From Anisus vortex (Eukaryota; Mollusca; Gastropoda; Planorbidae), in assembly GCA_949126835.1 (NCBI GenBank), contig OX421507.1, positions 29,635,366-29,699,365 of the forward strand: a DNA stretch of 64,000 nt, given 5' to 3'. Shown here in pieces: positions 21,000-33,029 of this stretch (position 1 is its first letter; each line of letters opens with the position of its first letter). Under the pieces are notes generated by a model that searched no databases, was not told where the DNA came from, and saw nothing but the letters and a program-made list of their open reading frames with translations. The position numbers and the translations under genes were made by a program.

Positions 21000-21530
21000 T
21001 GTTGTCTCGGAACACACTCTTCTGTTATTTGACTGGTGAATGCAGGCAATTTAGTCCTCAAATCTTCATCGGATAACAACACCTTCCAAAGAAGTCCTCG
21101 CCTTGACTGGGTGGTTCCTCTGGTTCAATACAATCATTATTGGTCTCAACAAATGATTATGCATCTTTATAGAAGAAAGAAAACAATGATTTATAATAGG
21201 AACTAAAACTACTAAATGTACTTATTTATTTTAGTTTTACAGACATTCCTTCCAGATAGAAGATAATTATATCTATGTCCACTAGGCCAAAAACTCCTGC
21301 AGGGTGGTAGGGATCGGTTGGTGGCAGAGATGGAACCCGCGACGTGTCGGTTGACAGTCCGGTGAACTATAAATATATATTACACAATAAAATAAAACTA
21401 ACCTGAATTTAAATTTACCTTCAATCACCTTTTTGGTATGGAAACTGTTCAATACTGGTATCTTAGTCCAATGACGTATCATTATCAGACAACTCAAAGT
21501 CTCCGGTGTCCGAAGGCATTTCCCTCAAAA
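21000..21530 (-). pseudogene. Degenerate acidic coding-like segment, unidentified
   Basis: The minus strand near 21520-21440 reads MPSDTGDFELSDNDTSLD, then a stop, then DTSIEQFPYQKGD. A GGTAAAT donor-like site follows. Near 21160-21000 it reads NDCIEPEEPPSQGEDFFGR and, in another frame, LSDEDLRTKLPAFTSQITEE. The acidic composition resembles the N-termini of some DNA transposases, but I do not recognise the family. Stops and frameshifts indicate decay. Confidence 0.3.
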
Positions 21531-21619
21531 CAATGGAATAGTATTTTTTTCCTATAAAAGACCTTGGGCTCCATAATGCAAGCCTAATTAAAAATAATAA
21601 TAATAATAGCAAATAATTA

Positions 21620-21621
<2 letters not shown>

Positions 21622-21712
<91 letters not shown>
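21622..21712. repeat. (AT)n microsatellite
   Basis: About 90 bp of uninterrupted alternating AT. Confidence 0.98.
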
Positions 21713-21718
<6 letters not shown>

Positions 21719-21956
21719 TAATACAGATTTAGTACTAAGTCTTGGCCTAACTAGGCCTGTCATTTATAACTAATAACTAATAATAACAATAAATACATAA
21801 ATATACCTCTATTTAACTATTTTTACTGAATTATATTATAAAAAGAACAAAATTAAGAAATATAATTGATTATTTGGACATTATTTACTTTATATTATAA
21901 TATAATAACTATAAAGAACATTATATTTAAAAAAGCAAACTATGTAGGGCTAAACA

Positions 21957-22682
21957 AATGTTAGGAAATCCATTTTCAAGATTCTGTTGAAAAATGTAGT
22001 TGAGGACTTCTTCAGGGTTTGATACTGAGTCATGGATATGATGAGAAATTGCTCTTTGTCCAGAACACTAAAGTACAGCGGCAATGTCAGATTCATTCAA
22101 ACCTTCATCTTTTTCAATAGTTAATGCTTTTCCAAGTTTTTGCACATCGGCTTAACCTCTGGTGTAGTCTTGTTTGGAAATGTTGTACGAAAATCCATAG
22201 ACACTGGACACAGTTATTTAACTGGGAAAAGTTTTCTTTTAACGCATCAGCAGCTGTGTCTAAAGCAGCAACATAAAAATGGATCTAGAAGCTTTCTGAG
22301 GGGTCACCTGCAATATTTACATATTCATCTGTTGATTCGTAATCAACCATGTCCTTCTTTTTTTTTATATTCGGACCTTTTCTTTCCCAAATACTGGTTC
22401 TATTACATGCAACTTCTAATGCTACCGTACTTCACTAGCATCAACCATAACTCTATTGGAGTCTAAATCACTTCTAGCTGTAACCAAAAACTCTTCGTTT
22501 TTTTTTCTTAGATGACCAACTGCTCTCTGAAGACTCAAGTCATGTTCTTGCAGTATCTTACTAGTTATGTTTACTTGAAACAAATGTTGTGCCATGTGAC
22601 AAGTGCAGCAATAAACTTGAAGTCTCAGATTTAATGTACCATTTGGGCTCTCCATGTGAGAATATCCTACATGCATTCATTG
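21957..22682 (-). pseudogene. Decayed hAT-type transposase fragment (ZMYM1-like group)
   Basis: The minus strand, across several frameshifts and stops, gives a protein-like series. It runs HVGYSHMESPNGTLNLRLQV, then HDLSLQRAVGHLRKKNEEFL, then DYESTDEYVNIAGDPSESF, then HFYVAALDTAADALKENFSQ, then a phrase like YGFSYNISK, then ESDIAAVL and NPEEVLNYIFQQNLENGFPN. The 'FY..ALD.A...LKE.F.QL' phrase is typical of the middle of hAT transposases related to ZMYM1-like proteins. No intact domain remains. The family assignment is from memory of the pattern. Confidence 0.5.
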
Positions 22683-22796
22683 CCTGATGCGCAGAGAATG
22701 TGTGTAGAAAGAAAAACATCCCAATATTTTTATTATTGTTTGGCTTTCAAAACACCCAATTGATTAGGGGACGTAAACAATTTTTAGGCATTTTTT

Positions 22797-22862
22797 ACCT
22801 CCCCCTCTCCCTTGTCAACAATTGTCAAACTTTCAGAGACCCCCCCCCCTCCACCATATAAT
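22797..22862. repeat. Dispersed repeat, copy 1 (C-rich with tgtcaacaattgt)
   Basis: cctctcccttgtcaacaatt then gtcaaactttcagagaccccc. The same arrangement occurs at 23862-23930 in the same orientation. Confidence 0.6.
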
Positions 22863-23861
22863 TATGTCAACTATGTGCTACCCCCCCCCCCCTTTCCCAT
22901 ATTAACTTACACAATTTTATACACTGGCTTTTACGTTTAAAATAGAATTTACATTGAAAAGTTACTTAATTATTTTTAATAAGTTTTAAAACTTTTTTAT
23001 CAGATTTCAAATTCACTTTAACTCTCAAGGGGCCTTCAATCTCCAATCCGAGGATTTTAACAATATTTCTTTTTTTATTATGACATGTTTAAGTTTAATG
23101 AATCTAATTTTATGTTTCATTACTGATATTTTGATACAATGTTAATTGTTTAATAGTTTAGGGAGAAACTGTACACCAGTTGTGAATCAGCCTTCTATTT
23201 CCACTGTATGTTCACTATTACCACTTGCATAAAGCTTAATTTCCCGCAAGCTCTTTACACAAATCTTGAATTAAATTTTCCGTGTCCCCTAACTCTCCAA
23301 CAATTTGAAACCATCATCTTGCAATCCTCGCTACGCCACTCATAAATATATATTTTTACCATATACAATATTTTCCAGAAAATTAGAAATTTAAAAAAAT
23401 TAAATTATGAAATAGATCTATTGAATCGACCTAATTTTAAAGTTTCAGCTATTATAAAGTAGGCCTAACTTAGTATGCAAAAATATATTAGTTTATAGAT
23501 CTAGGTCTATCAGAAAAAAAAAAAATTCCATTGCCCCCCTGTCGTGAAGCCTACTCTTTCCCCACACAAACACACATATTATAATTTGAACAATCCCTCA
23601 ACAGCTTAGTACTATGTGCCTATACCCCCGTTGCACCTCTTCTCAATCGTACCCCTTTGTTTTTATTTCGTTCAAATCGGAATAGAGAGGGCCACGAAGT
23701 TGGCAATTTAATATAGGCCCTAAGCATAATCTATTATTAAATGGTAGTCTTAAATGTTGATGGGCGAGTGAGTGTGTCATACAAACGCACGACTAGTTTT
23801 CATTTTTTTTTTATTTTTATAAAAAGTAACATTGTTGACGTCAACTTTTCTTGACCTTCTC

Positions 23862-23930
23862 CCTCCCCCATGTCAACAATTGTGAAACTTTTTCAGACAC
23901 CCTCCCCCCTATTTTAATTGACGACCCTTT
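23862..23930. repeat. Dispersed repeat, copy 2 (C-rich with tgtcaacaattgt)
   Basis: ctccctcccccatgtcaaca then attgtgaaactttttcagac and a C-rich tract; matches 22797-22862. Confidence 0.6.
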
Positions 23931-25352
23931 ACTATCATTCACACTTTTAAAAAATATTTATCCGTGTTAGTGTTATGAAAACAGTTATTAAAACCCAATA
24001 TTTAAAAATATACTTTAAATTTAAATCAATAGTAAATTCGAAGTTATAGGCCTAATAGTGATCGATCTAGACTAGTAAACTTTGTCAATACGAAAAAAGC
24101 TAGGCTAAATTGCTAAAGCTCGTTAATTCAAATAAGTTTTTTTTAAAAAGGTGAATATTGTCACTATTTTATTAATAGCCTACTTGAAGACCCCCCCCCC
24201 CCCACACACACAAAAGAGTTACTTTTGGATTTTGAAAATATGTAAAGAGTGGGAATGGTATGGGGGGGGGGGGGCTGAAAAACCTAATTTAGAATCGGAA
24301 AAAAAATCAGGCTCAGGCTAATAAAGAAAGTTGTTGTTTTTAGTAGTCTATATAGTCTAAACTCTTATAGACAGTATAATAAATAGAATCTATTATATCT
24401 ATATGAGTTCCAAAATTACCGAACTTGGGTTCCTACCGAACCAATTATTATGGTCTTATCGAACCGAACCCGAATTCTTTACTGGAAGCCGAAGTGACTA
24501 TGTGACTCGTTATATGGTTCTACTTTTTAACTGGCAGCAAGCACTGGAATTTCCGATGGATGACGTTTAATAAAAAAAGTAATCGATACTTGATTTTAAC
24601 GATATCCATCGTTATTTCGAGTATAAATGAAAATAATGTAGGCTAATTCTGTAATTTGTTTTACTCACAATCGAAATCGAAAAAGTTATTTTTTTTTATC
24701 AATTAAGGAAGTAATACATTTATTGATTAGGCTTTGATAATATAATTAAAGTTTACCATAATAATGAAGGCCTCTCTCAATATCGTGGCATGCCCATTTG
24801 TATTTATTATATTACGGCTTAGTGGTTAAAAAATGAATTCTAACAGCATAACATTTTAAATAATTGTATAGAAATCAAATGCGCGAACAATAAGAATAGC
24901 TACTTATCACATAGCCCACCTTTAATGTGTTTTTACAAGTTTAATTTTTTTTATAATTTATTTTTTAAAGGCCTAAAGTATCGATTCTAAGTTTAGCAAT
25001 TTTGCCCATTTAACTAGACTAAAAAGATGAATACCTTTATTTGGCTTCTTCCGATTAAAAATACTTCACTAATCTACCTGGATAAACCAATCAATTTTTT
25101 TTTAGCTCTGCGTGTCTGACAACAGAGTCGCAGAACCCTAACTATTGATTGCGTTACTTTATTTTCTCATATTGCATGGGTTAGATGATTTTACAAAACA
25201 GTAGGCTTACAGTCGTACAGTATGTAAATGTGAATTTTCGTTTGAGTTTGATGCTCATGTTGATGTTTGAAGTGTGTCGGATTAATACTCGTGACGTGAC
25301 TAAACTAAAGTAAATGCCACTCTCTTAGCTTAGGCTTAGGACTTATGCACTT

Positions 25353-25468
25353 ATGGATTCACACACTGGTCTTGGAGGCGAGCACCCCCAAAGATTATCG
25401 ACAGGTATTTGGCAGCTGAGACGTGTGGGACCACCTTCAACAGTGCCAAACAGTTCTTCACTGATAAG
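25353..25468 (+). CDS. Candidate first exon, unidentified protein
   Basis: Compared with its AT-rich surroundings this stretch is balanced in composition and ends in AAG|GTAAAT, a plausible donor. Read from the ATG at 25353 it encodes MDSHTGLGGEHPQRLSTGIW and 18 further codons to the donor (phase 2). Another frame from 25382 is also open and looks equally protein-like (APPKIIDRYLAAETCGTTFN, phase 0). I recognise neither and cannot identify a downstream exon. It could be the first exon of a plus-strand gene or a transposon fragment. Confidence 0.3.
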
Positions 25469-25845
25469 GTAAATTGGTAAATTAAATGCTGGTATTATAA
25501 TATAATTAAATTATGTCAAACACGCCTTACCTTAGACTTATTAGACTAACTTTCACTAAGTTACATGCTCTGGCCTCTGGCTATAACTATAGGCCTAGAC
25601 TATGTCTATACTATAGCCTAGTATATAGACTTCTATAGTCTATATAGATAGGTTAGACCTAGGCCTACCTAGACCTAGTGATAGTGTAGAGTGTAGACTG
25701 TAGTCATAGCCTTACCATAGTGACCATACCTTATTATTTAAAACACATTAGTCACAGTAGTTGACATTAGATAGGGCTCATTGGGCCTAATCGATTGAAA
25801 ACATGAAAATGAAATAAAATTAAAGATAAAATAAACTAACCCATA

Positions 25846-26356
25846 AAAACAAAGTTTTTATTATACTCCCTTTCTTTGCAAACTAAGTTTATATTTAATT
25901 TATATTTTGATAGATTAAAAAAAAATATAAGTGATATCATGCCTTATGAATTTTCACACTAAAATTTTGCGCATCCTTTTTTTTCTAGCTTTGGCCCGCA
26001 AACACCATAAAAAGATAACTCGCTTTGTTTCGGCTACATTGTATTGTGTTGTTTTCATTCCTTATAAAAACGAACATATCCGAAAAGTTTATTTACATCC
26101 GTCACTTCTGGTAGAGGCAGCAATGTTTTACGTGAAATATTTTTTATTCGATTCGCAAATTGGTCGAAGGTATTCGTGACTATTCCAAAGGCTATGGTCC
26201 TGAAAATTTGATAGACTGTATTGTTAGTCAGGACAAGTCTGCTGCTCAAGTTTCAGCTCGATTGGACGAGGGGAAGTGGTCGAAAAATCGATGTAAAGTT
26301 TTGCAAGCAGACAATCAGACAGACAGCGCAAGTTAAGAGTAAGGGAGTAAAAAGAA
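25846..26356 (-). mobile_element. TIR element of the satellite-core family, diverged copy in reverse orientation
   Basis: Reverse-complement relative of 40034-40483. The termini tactccctttctttgcaaac (left) and gagtaagggagtaaaaa (right) are inverted, and the interior has the same ordered words: gctagaaaaaa with gcgc on each side, gaccacttcc, tcgagctgaaa, tatcaaattttca. There is no transposase. The frames on both strands here are by-products of the repeat. Confidence 0.75.
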
Positions 26357-27197
26357 TTATAGGCCATTTAACACAATAGCTACCATGGCATTTTCCCCCG
26401 TATGGCCAGCCCATTTTCATGACCTTTTTTTTTACATAGGCCCAATGCAATCAAAGTTTTTTTACAGCTTTTATTATGAATGTAGCTCTTAAGTGTTACA
26501 TATCAAAATAAGCAGAAATAAATGTTAATCTAGAATATGCTAATAGAACATTTTAAAATTCTAAAATAAGTGTGAACGTAAAGGTGAAAGTAAGAATGTT
26601 GTTTTAGAGACAACGAAAAAAAAATCCCTTACAACCGAATATCTCAGCAAATAATAATCCCATTTAAAAAGAAACACTCTGCGATCCTATTTAAAAGAAT
26701 TATTATTATTTACAAACACACGCTTGGAAAAAAAAAGTGTTTCTTTGAAGGCAATGTCTGGTCGTCCGGTAACTGTGCAAATAGGCTGGTAGATATTTTT
26801 CTGACGAGCATTTCACGCGACCGCCGGACAACAAGCATTAGAGATATTTCTCCGGCATACCTAAGTTGATATTATGTAGGCCTACAAGCTAAATTCCTCG
26901 GCGTTGCCCAGGGAAAAAAATTACATTACCATCACCCTAACCCTTTTTATTAAACAAAAAGTTAAAAATACCCTTGACTGGGCATTGAACACCCGTATAG
27001 ACTTGCATGCATCTAAAATATCATTATTAGATTTTACTAACTAAAAATATAAAAATAAATTAAAATAAAAAATAAAAATTTAAAAAAAGTAGAAAAAGAA
27101 AAAAAAGTATCAGTGATACATACAGTACATTAAGAAGCCAAGAACACACAATAGATTTAGGTCAGCCAAAAAAATATCTCTTGTGATATGCTCTGAT
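26357..27197. other. Intergenic sequence, no gene recognised
   Basis: AT-rich with A-runs near 27050-27110. No supportable feature. Confidence 0.5.
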
Positions 27198-27335
27198 AGG
27201 TACCTGACCTTAGTTGGGGTAAAGTAAAGGCGGTTGGGCATAGTGCTGCTCACACAATCACCTAGTATGCTGTATGCAGAAACTGGTGAACATTGCTTCA
27301 CCGGACCCATGGGTCAATTTGGTCCAGTGGGTACT
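27198..27335 (+). mobile_element. tRNA-derived SINE, body fragment
   Basis: Forward-orientation body: gataggtacctgaccttagt, tggggtaaagtaaaggcggt, tgggcatagtgctgctcaca, agaaactggtgaacattgct. The head is missing. Confidence 0.7.
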
Positions 27336-28105
27336 TACTAACACAATGAACTGAGTTTATCAGTTATTAAATTTTTCCTCATATTTGCCAAAACGTCCAG
27401 TGCGAGAATGATCTTATCATGGCTATCTGAATGCAGTTTTTAACATCATTACAATCTTATTTTAAAAAATCCAATAACACCACTTTATTCACCATAAATT
27501 ACACCTATATTACTTAAATATATGATGAACGAATATATGAACGAATATATATGACAAATTAGACGATACAAGTTTTTTTTTATAGTTATTGTTTTATATA
27601 CAATTAATTAAACATGCACAGAGATTTGATTAAATAAAAGGGAGTGTCTACTGAGTTTTTTTTTTTTAATGTTTAAGATGTCAATTACGATTTTTTTTAA
27701 CGTTCTTTATAATTCGTATCATTTGTAGATTGTATAAATTTGCGTATTACAGGATGTTCTCAATACAGCGATGTGAAAAGATTTAATATTTTAATTTGAA
27801 AAGATTGTGTTAATGTTTATCTAACTCAATCTCTGCCAAGGGTTTTTCCATGTTTGTGCCAGGCCATATTTAGGCAGCTAGAATTTTTCTAGGGTGCCCT
27901 TATTTATTCATGAATTTCTAAAAGTATTTGTTTAGCTAGATACCTGTATTTCAAATCAAATTGAAGAAAATTGAACAGGAAATAATAATGTAGAAGTTAA
28001 AAACAACATTATAATAATAGGTACTTCTTTATTAGTAATTTTTAGAGATACAAAATTTTTTTGAAGAAAAAAAAAGTAGCACTAAAATCGATCTTAACAT
28101 ATTTT

Positions 28106-28665
28106 TATAGAGCGATTGCAATCACGTGACAAAAAGCGCGGTTTACTTTGTCTAGTGGTGATAAATGGCAGCCGTATTACTATAGCCGTAAGAAGGTTTT
28201 ATTTTAAATGTGATCCTTTCAACAATATAATGTAAAACATATATAAAACACTGTCAAGCTATGTGAATTAACATTTAAAGCTAAAATTTAAACCATTAAA
28301 AATCAATGGAAAAGGTTCCGTAAGTGCCGAATATTTACTTGAAGATGTCGATTGTCGAAAGTTGGCCTATCTTAACTTACTAGGTCTATTCAAAAGTAAA
28401 GCAAAATGTACAATGTTTCAAAAAAGCTATTGAACAACTATAAAAAGCCTAAAATCTTGTTTATTTTGTGGACGAACTACTAAGGACTAGTATCACAGTT
28501 AAATATCAAGATTTATGGAAACTAATTCCTTATATTTTGGGTTTAAAATACACATGGTAAGGAACAATGTTTATTTCTCATTAATGCCATTATCGCCAAG
28601 ATGGCTGCTATTTACACAAGTACGTCACTAAAAAACCTAAGCAACGCCTACTGCAATCCTCTATA
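28106..28665. mobile_element. Candidate 560-bp TIR element
   Basis: The left end tatagagcgattgcaat is inverted at the right end as actgcaatcctctata, with one indel. Just inside, atggcagcc (left) pairs with ggctgctat-type sequence (right) and cacgtgac with gtacgtcac. No coding capacity. The superfamily is undetermined. Confidence 0.55.
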
Positions 28666-28925
28666 AGGTATGTGTAGCAGATATCCTATTCGGCCTGAAA
28701 CCATTAAAAGTATATCTATTTCTGATCAGTAAAAAGTAAAGTACCTTTCGGATCAAACTGATCATAGGGCTGGTGAAGCAGCGTTCACCAGTTTCTGTGG
28801 CCACGGCATACAAGGGGATGTGTGGCCAGCACAATGCCCAGCCGCCTTTACTTTACCCCAACTAATGTCAGGTACCCATCAGAGCTGGGTAGACTCAGGG
28901 ACACCCGCAAGTCAAAATATTAAAC

Positions 28926-31304
28926 AACTGCTAACCAACTTAAAAGTAAACAAAGCTTCTGGTCCAGATGAAATACCAGCAAGACTGCTTAAAGAACTAA
29001 CTAATGAAATATCTCCAATCTTTAAAATACTTTTTCATGCCTCTATAAACCAGGGCAAAGTGCCCAAAGACTGGAAATTAGCCAATGTAATTCCTTTTTT
29101 CAAAAAAGGGGATAAATCTGACCCTGGAAATTACAGACCTGTTTCCCTAACAAGCATAACTTGTAAATTACTTGAGCAAATACTTTATAGTAGTATAGTA
29201 AATCATCTAGACAAACTTAAGGGCAGGAAATCCAGTAGAAGGGGATTTTTGTTATTTCATATCCAATATGTATAATATTGGGGACCAAATATAGTACTAG
29301 TGACTAAACTTATAAAAATGTGGGGAAAAGTTAAAAAAAAATATGGCCATTTTGTTGTTTTTATTAGTATTTGTAACTTGAATTAAAAACGATACGTCCT
29401 TTTTATTTATCAATATAAATTATTTCTATTTTGCATAAATATAATCTACATAAGCTTCATTTGTGCAAGGCTGACAGAGGTAATTTTAAATTTAACTAAA
29501 ATTTTAGTTTTTATGATTTTTTTTGTGAGGCATATAATATGAACATTGGAAAAACATGTTTATAGTTACTAAAATATTTATTTGAAAAAAAACTACTTAT
29601 TATTTTCAAAATCGCTCTGGGACTTTTGAAAGCACCAATGTATAGAACATCTGGGCAAAATTGCATGATAATTGATGATAAAAAAACTAGTAGGGAATCA
29701 TATATATGGAATCAAGGTTTTGAGAAAAACTGGAAAAACTGACGATTCTAGAAAAAAATAAATTTTGGGGAGGAAAATGGAAAAATTCAATTTTTTTATC
29801 TATTTCTTAATGGCTTGTTGTAAGATGTTTTCCCCAAAAAGACAAGATGTTAACCTTTAATTTGATGTATATTAATATAGAATTACACTCATTTTTTATA
29901 TTACTGTGTAGTGTAAATATATTTTAAAAAAATAAAAAATAAATTTGAATGTATACCCATTTCAAATGCAATTTTTACATTGCAATAGTGTTACAATGTT
30001 TCCTTAACTATGTATTTTAGATTTGGGGATAGTAAAAGTATACAAATTAAGCAAAAACTTAAAATGCCATGTTTTTGTCATTTAGGTCAATTTTTACTGG
30101 AATTCCTCCCCTTAATGCGCTGTGCCCACACCAACATGGGTTCAGGAAAAACAGGTCATGTGAAACTCAATTAATAGGCTTAATAGATGACTTGTCTAAG
30201 GGATTAGATAATAACAACCAAATTGATGCTATATTACTAGATTTTTCAAAAGCATTTGATAAAGTTCATCATTCTTGTCTTCTAAAAAAACTTAAATACT
30301 TTGGTATCTCTGGTCCCTTACATCAGTGGATTCAGGACTTTCTTATAGACAGAGAACAAACAGTGATAATAAATGGCTCTAAGTCATCACCAATAACTGT
30401 AAACTCAGGAGTTCCACAAGGAACTGTTCAGGGCCCCTACTATTTCTAATTTATATTAATGATCTACCAAATTGCATAAAAGCACAGGAACAAAAGTAAG
30501 ATTATTTGCAGATGATTGATTTATAGAATAATACAGACAGAAAAGATAGTGAACTTTTTAAAAAAAGACCTAGATGAACTACAAAAATGGGAATCAAACT
30601 GGAGTATGTCTTTTCACCCAGAAAAATGCCAACTAATAAGGGTATCCAAGAAAAAGAAACAAATAATAACAAATTACTATATTCATGGTAAAGAACTAAC
30701 TCAAACTAACAATGATAAGTATCTGGGAGTAATAATAAATGATAAGTTATCTTGGAACCCTCATATTGATGAAGTACTTAAAAAATCAAATAAAACATTT
30801 GGATTCATAAAAAGGAATTTTTACAAATGTAAAAAGAATTTAAAACTAAAATGCTATCTCACATTAGTTAGGCCTATACTAGAATATGAAGGATATGAAT
30901 GGGACCCATCAACTAAAGAAAACATAAAAAAATTAGAACAAATTCAAAAAAGAGCTGCAAGGTTCATAACTAGTGAATATTCCCAATCGACAAGAGTAAT
31001 ACCATTAGTCAAATCACTAAACCTAGAAACACTAGAGGACAGAATGGCAAAGAGTAAAGTAGTAATAACACATAGGCCTAAGGCATTAAACTCTAATTTA
31101 GAAATACAACCCAATAACAACCTGTTGCAAAGCTCAGATAAACATAAAGACAAAAACACTTTCCTTATCCTCTATGCGAGAACAAATGCATATAAGTACT
31201 CTTTCTTCCCGAGTGGCATTCGGGCATGGAATGAGTTGCCTGAACAAACCAGGAAAACCAGTAACTTAACATCATCTAAAACATTAGTAAAAATGCAAAA
31301 CTAG
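28926..31304 (+). pseudogene. CR1/Jockey-group LINE reverse transcriptase, broken
   Basis: Three open pieces. The first is NLKVNKASGPDEIPARLLKE to YSSIVNHLDKLK, interrupted at 29217 by a DNA element. The second, 30116-30449, is ALCPHQHGFRKNRSCETQ, then AILLDFSKAFDKVHH (motif A, catalytic Asp present), then SGVPQGTVQGP, ending in a frameshift. The third begins with LFADD followed by TGA at about 30515 and continues from 30516 to 31304 as LQKWESNWSMSFHPEKCQLI, then KYLGVIINDKLSWNPHID, then FFPSGIRAWNELPEQTR. The second catalytic pair is therefore followed directly by a stop. The 5' part, including the endonuclease, is absent. Confidence 0.85.
29221..30111. mobile_element. 891-bp TTAA-flanked non-autonomous DNA element
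   Basis: Inserted in the LINE at TTAA (29217-29220), which is repeated at 30112-30115. The termini gggcaggaaatccagta (29221-29237) and tactggaattcctcccc (30095-30111) are inverted with 15 of 17 matches. Precise removal restores the LINE reading frame (HLDKL joined to NALCPHQ). TTAA duplication is shared by the piggyBac and Kolobok superfamilies. The GGG-type terminus does not settle which. No transposase. Confidence 0.85.
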
Positions 31305-31471
31305 ACTCGGACACGAATGAGCGTAGGACGCTATAATCTTCTCTATAGAAGGAGCTTCTGTAATGTTTAAGATAAGATAAGTCCTGGGAAAAAATCCCAG
31401 CTTCACCAGGATTCAAACCCAGGACCTTTGGATCGCCAGTCAAACGCGCTGCCGCTCGGCTACTGTGCCCC

Positions 31472-33000
31472 ATGAGTTATACTCATTTTTGTAATATTAG
31501 TATCAGTCGGCAAACGCCTAGACCTAACCACGAATGTCGGATCCTTTAATTAGTAAATAAACCAACAGTCCTAAAAATCAGATTTAAATTATTCAAAGTT
31601 ATTATCTGATGAATAGAAATCAATAATTCGCAATACTTTACTATCAAATTTGACAAGCTACAAGGTCTAGAAACATTTTAAATAGCGTAGCTATGCTTCA
31701 TTTACAAAAGTTTACACAGAAATCAATAAAAAAAACTTCATTATTTTTTAAAAACGGAAAGTAAACCAATCAGAAAGAAAGCAGAAAGAGCTGTCATTCT
31801 TTTGATAATATAAAAGTCGAACTAATAGGCCATGTCAACAAAATAAGCTATTAAAACCAAATGGACACTATATTGTTGGCTTGGCACAAATGCGACCGGT
31901 CCAATCAACGATATATCTTGGATTGGCACAGTAAGTGTTAAAAGGATATAGTTAACATCTAATGGGAAAAAAATATGCAGAATTTAAAAAACAAGTATAA
32001 CCTACTAGCTCTAAAAGCCAAATTTTAAGTGTGTTCCTTTTTTAAAAAAGCAGGAGCTTTTGCAGAGTAAATTAACAACAGAATGCAGAGTTAATTTGGG
32101 AAAACCCAATAGAATCTTCTGTTCAACATAATGAATAAAAGGAAATAGCCATTCGCTGCATAAGGTTTTATGTATTTGCATAGTAGGATATATTTTTTAT
32201 AAATATATATAATCAACACATTAATGATTATGTGTGACATACTAAAATTTTTATTATGTAGGACGTTTCCAATTTATATATTTAACTTTTGTCTCAATCC
32301 GTTAAACAACCTAGGAGTCTATAAAGAACACATTTATTTATCTACCGTATAAAAACAAATTATATAAGTTATAATCATCTAATCTAATCAAAGATGTTTA
32401 TCCTTTTAGTTTTGTTTATGAAGTATAGGGCTAAACAAACCTTTAATAAGATGGACCGCTTGCTTAAATATTTCTGCTATTTGATGACTAGAATGACTTC
32501 TTTTCAGAATTACTTATTCTTATTTGTAATGTACACTTCTGTTTTATTCAATCACTATAATGTTATCATTTGAAAATTAAGACTGGGACAGCGTTATTGG
32601 CTGTGCACAAAAAATAGAGCAAACGGTGCATCTTATTATAGTCTTTGGTCAAAATTAAACACTACAATAATAACAAGAACTTAAGTATCATTTTCTTTGG
32701 CTATAGTAAAAAAAAATATATCAATAAAAATTTTAATTAATTCTAATATATAGAAGTGCACTTTAAAATTATGCACATGAATCGGCTGAAATTAATATTA
32801 ATAGAGGAACAGTGAGCTGATTTCTTTATCTTTATAAAATATATATATATATATTGTAACATTTTTTTTTATCAATAAATTGAAATGCAACATAAAAAAT
32901 AATTGACATAATATAGACATTTGAATTATAAATCATGATTTTTATTGGTATGTTTTAAACTGTGATTTGAATCAACAATTAAAATGTATCTCTTTAGATC
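31472..33000. other. Intergenic AT-rich sequence, no gene recognised
   Basis: Contains a dispersed repeat at 32445-32512 and a short TA run near 32840. No coding signal. Confidence 0.5.
32445..32512. repeat. Dispersed repeat, copy 1 (partner 39499-39566)
   Basis: aataagatggaccgcttgct, then tctgctatttgatgac, then gaat and tttcagaatt. The partner differs at only a few positions over ~65 bp. Confidence 0.65.
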
Positions 33001-33029
33001 GACCCAACCCTGTAAAAAAGTAATGTTTG

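Larger units (their letters stand above)
22690..25340. other. Intergenic sequence with old repeats and homopolymers, no gene recognised
   Basis: Apart from the two C-rich repeat copies, it contains C and G runs (about 22841, 22881, 24189, 24261), a 'gaaccgaacccgaa' repeat near 24400-24520 related to 4940-5100, and scattered TAGGCCTA words. No supportable coding region. Confidence 0.5.
28914..31378 (+). mobile_element. 5'-truncated CR1/Jockey-group LINE inserted in a SINE
   Basis: Flanked by aagtc on both sides (28909-28913 and 31379-31383). The 5' end lies within the reverse transcriptase N-terminal region and the 3' end has a UTR and a taagataagataag tail typical of several LINE clades. It carries its own 891-bp passenger (29221-30111). 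The 3' UTR holds a small hairpin-like word cttctctatagaag near 31338. Confidence 0.85.
28731..31471 (-). mobile_element. tRNA-derived SINE split by a LINE insertion
   Basis: The body lies at 28731-28913 and the tRNA-like head at 31379-31471. Removing the intervening 2465 bp gives one continuous SINE of about 270 bp. The head, read on the minus strand, has an A box tagccgagcggc (31462-31451) and B box ggtttgaatcc (31419-31409), the internal RNA polymerase III promoter. This is the most complete copy of the family in the window. Confidence 0.85.

Noticed and set aside
25931..26249. Overlapping plus and minus frames of 64-82 codons
   Set aside because: They lie within a reverse copy of the TIR element related to the satellite cores and have no protein motif.
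31379..31471. Functional tRNA gene
   Set aside because: A and B boxes are present, but the sequence continues into a SINE body, other copies are similar, and no tRNA acceptor or anticodon arm fold could be assembled convincingly.
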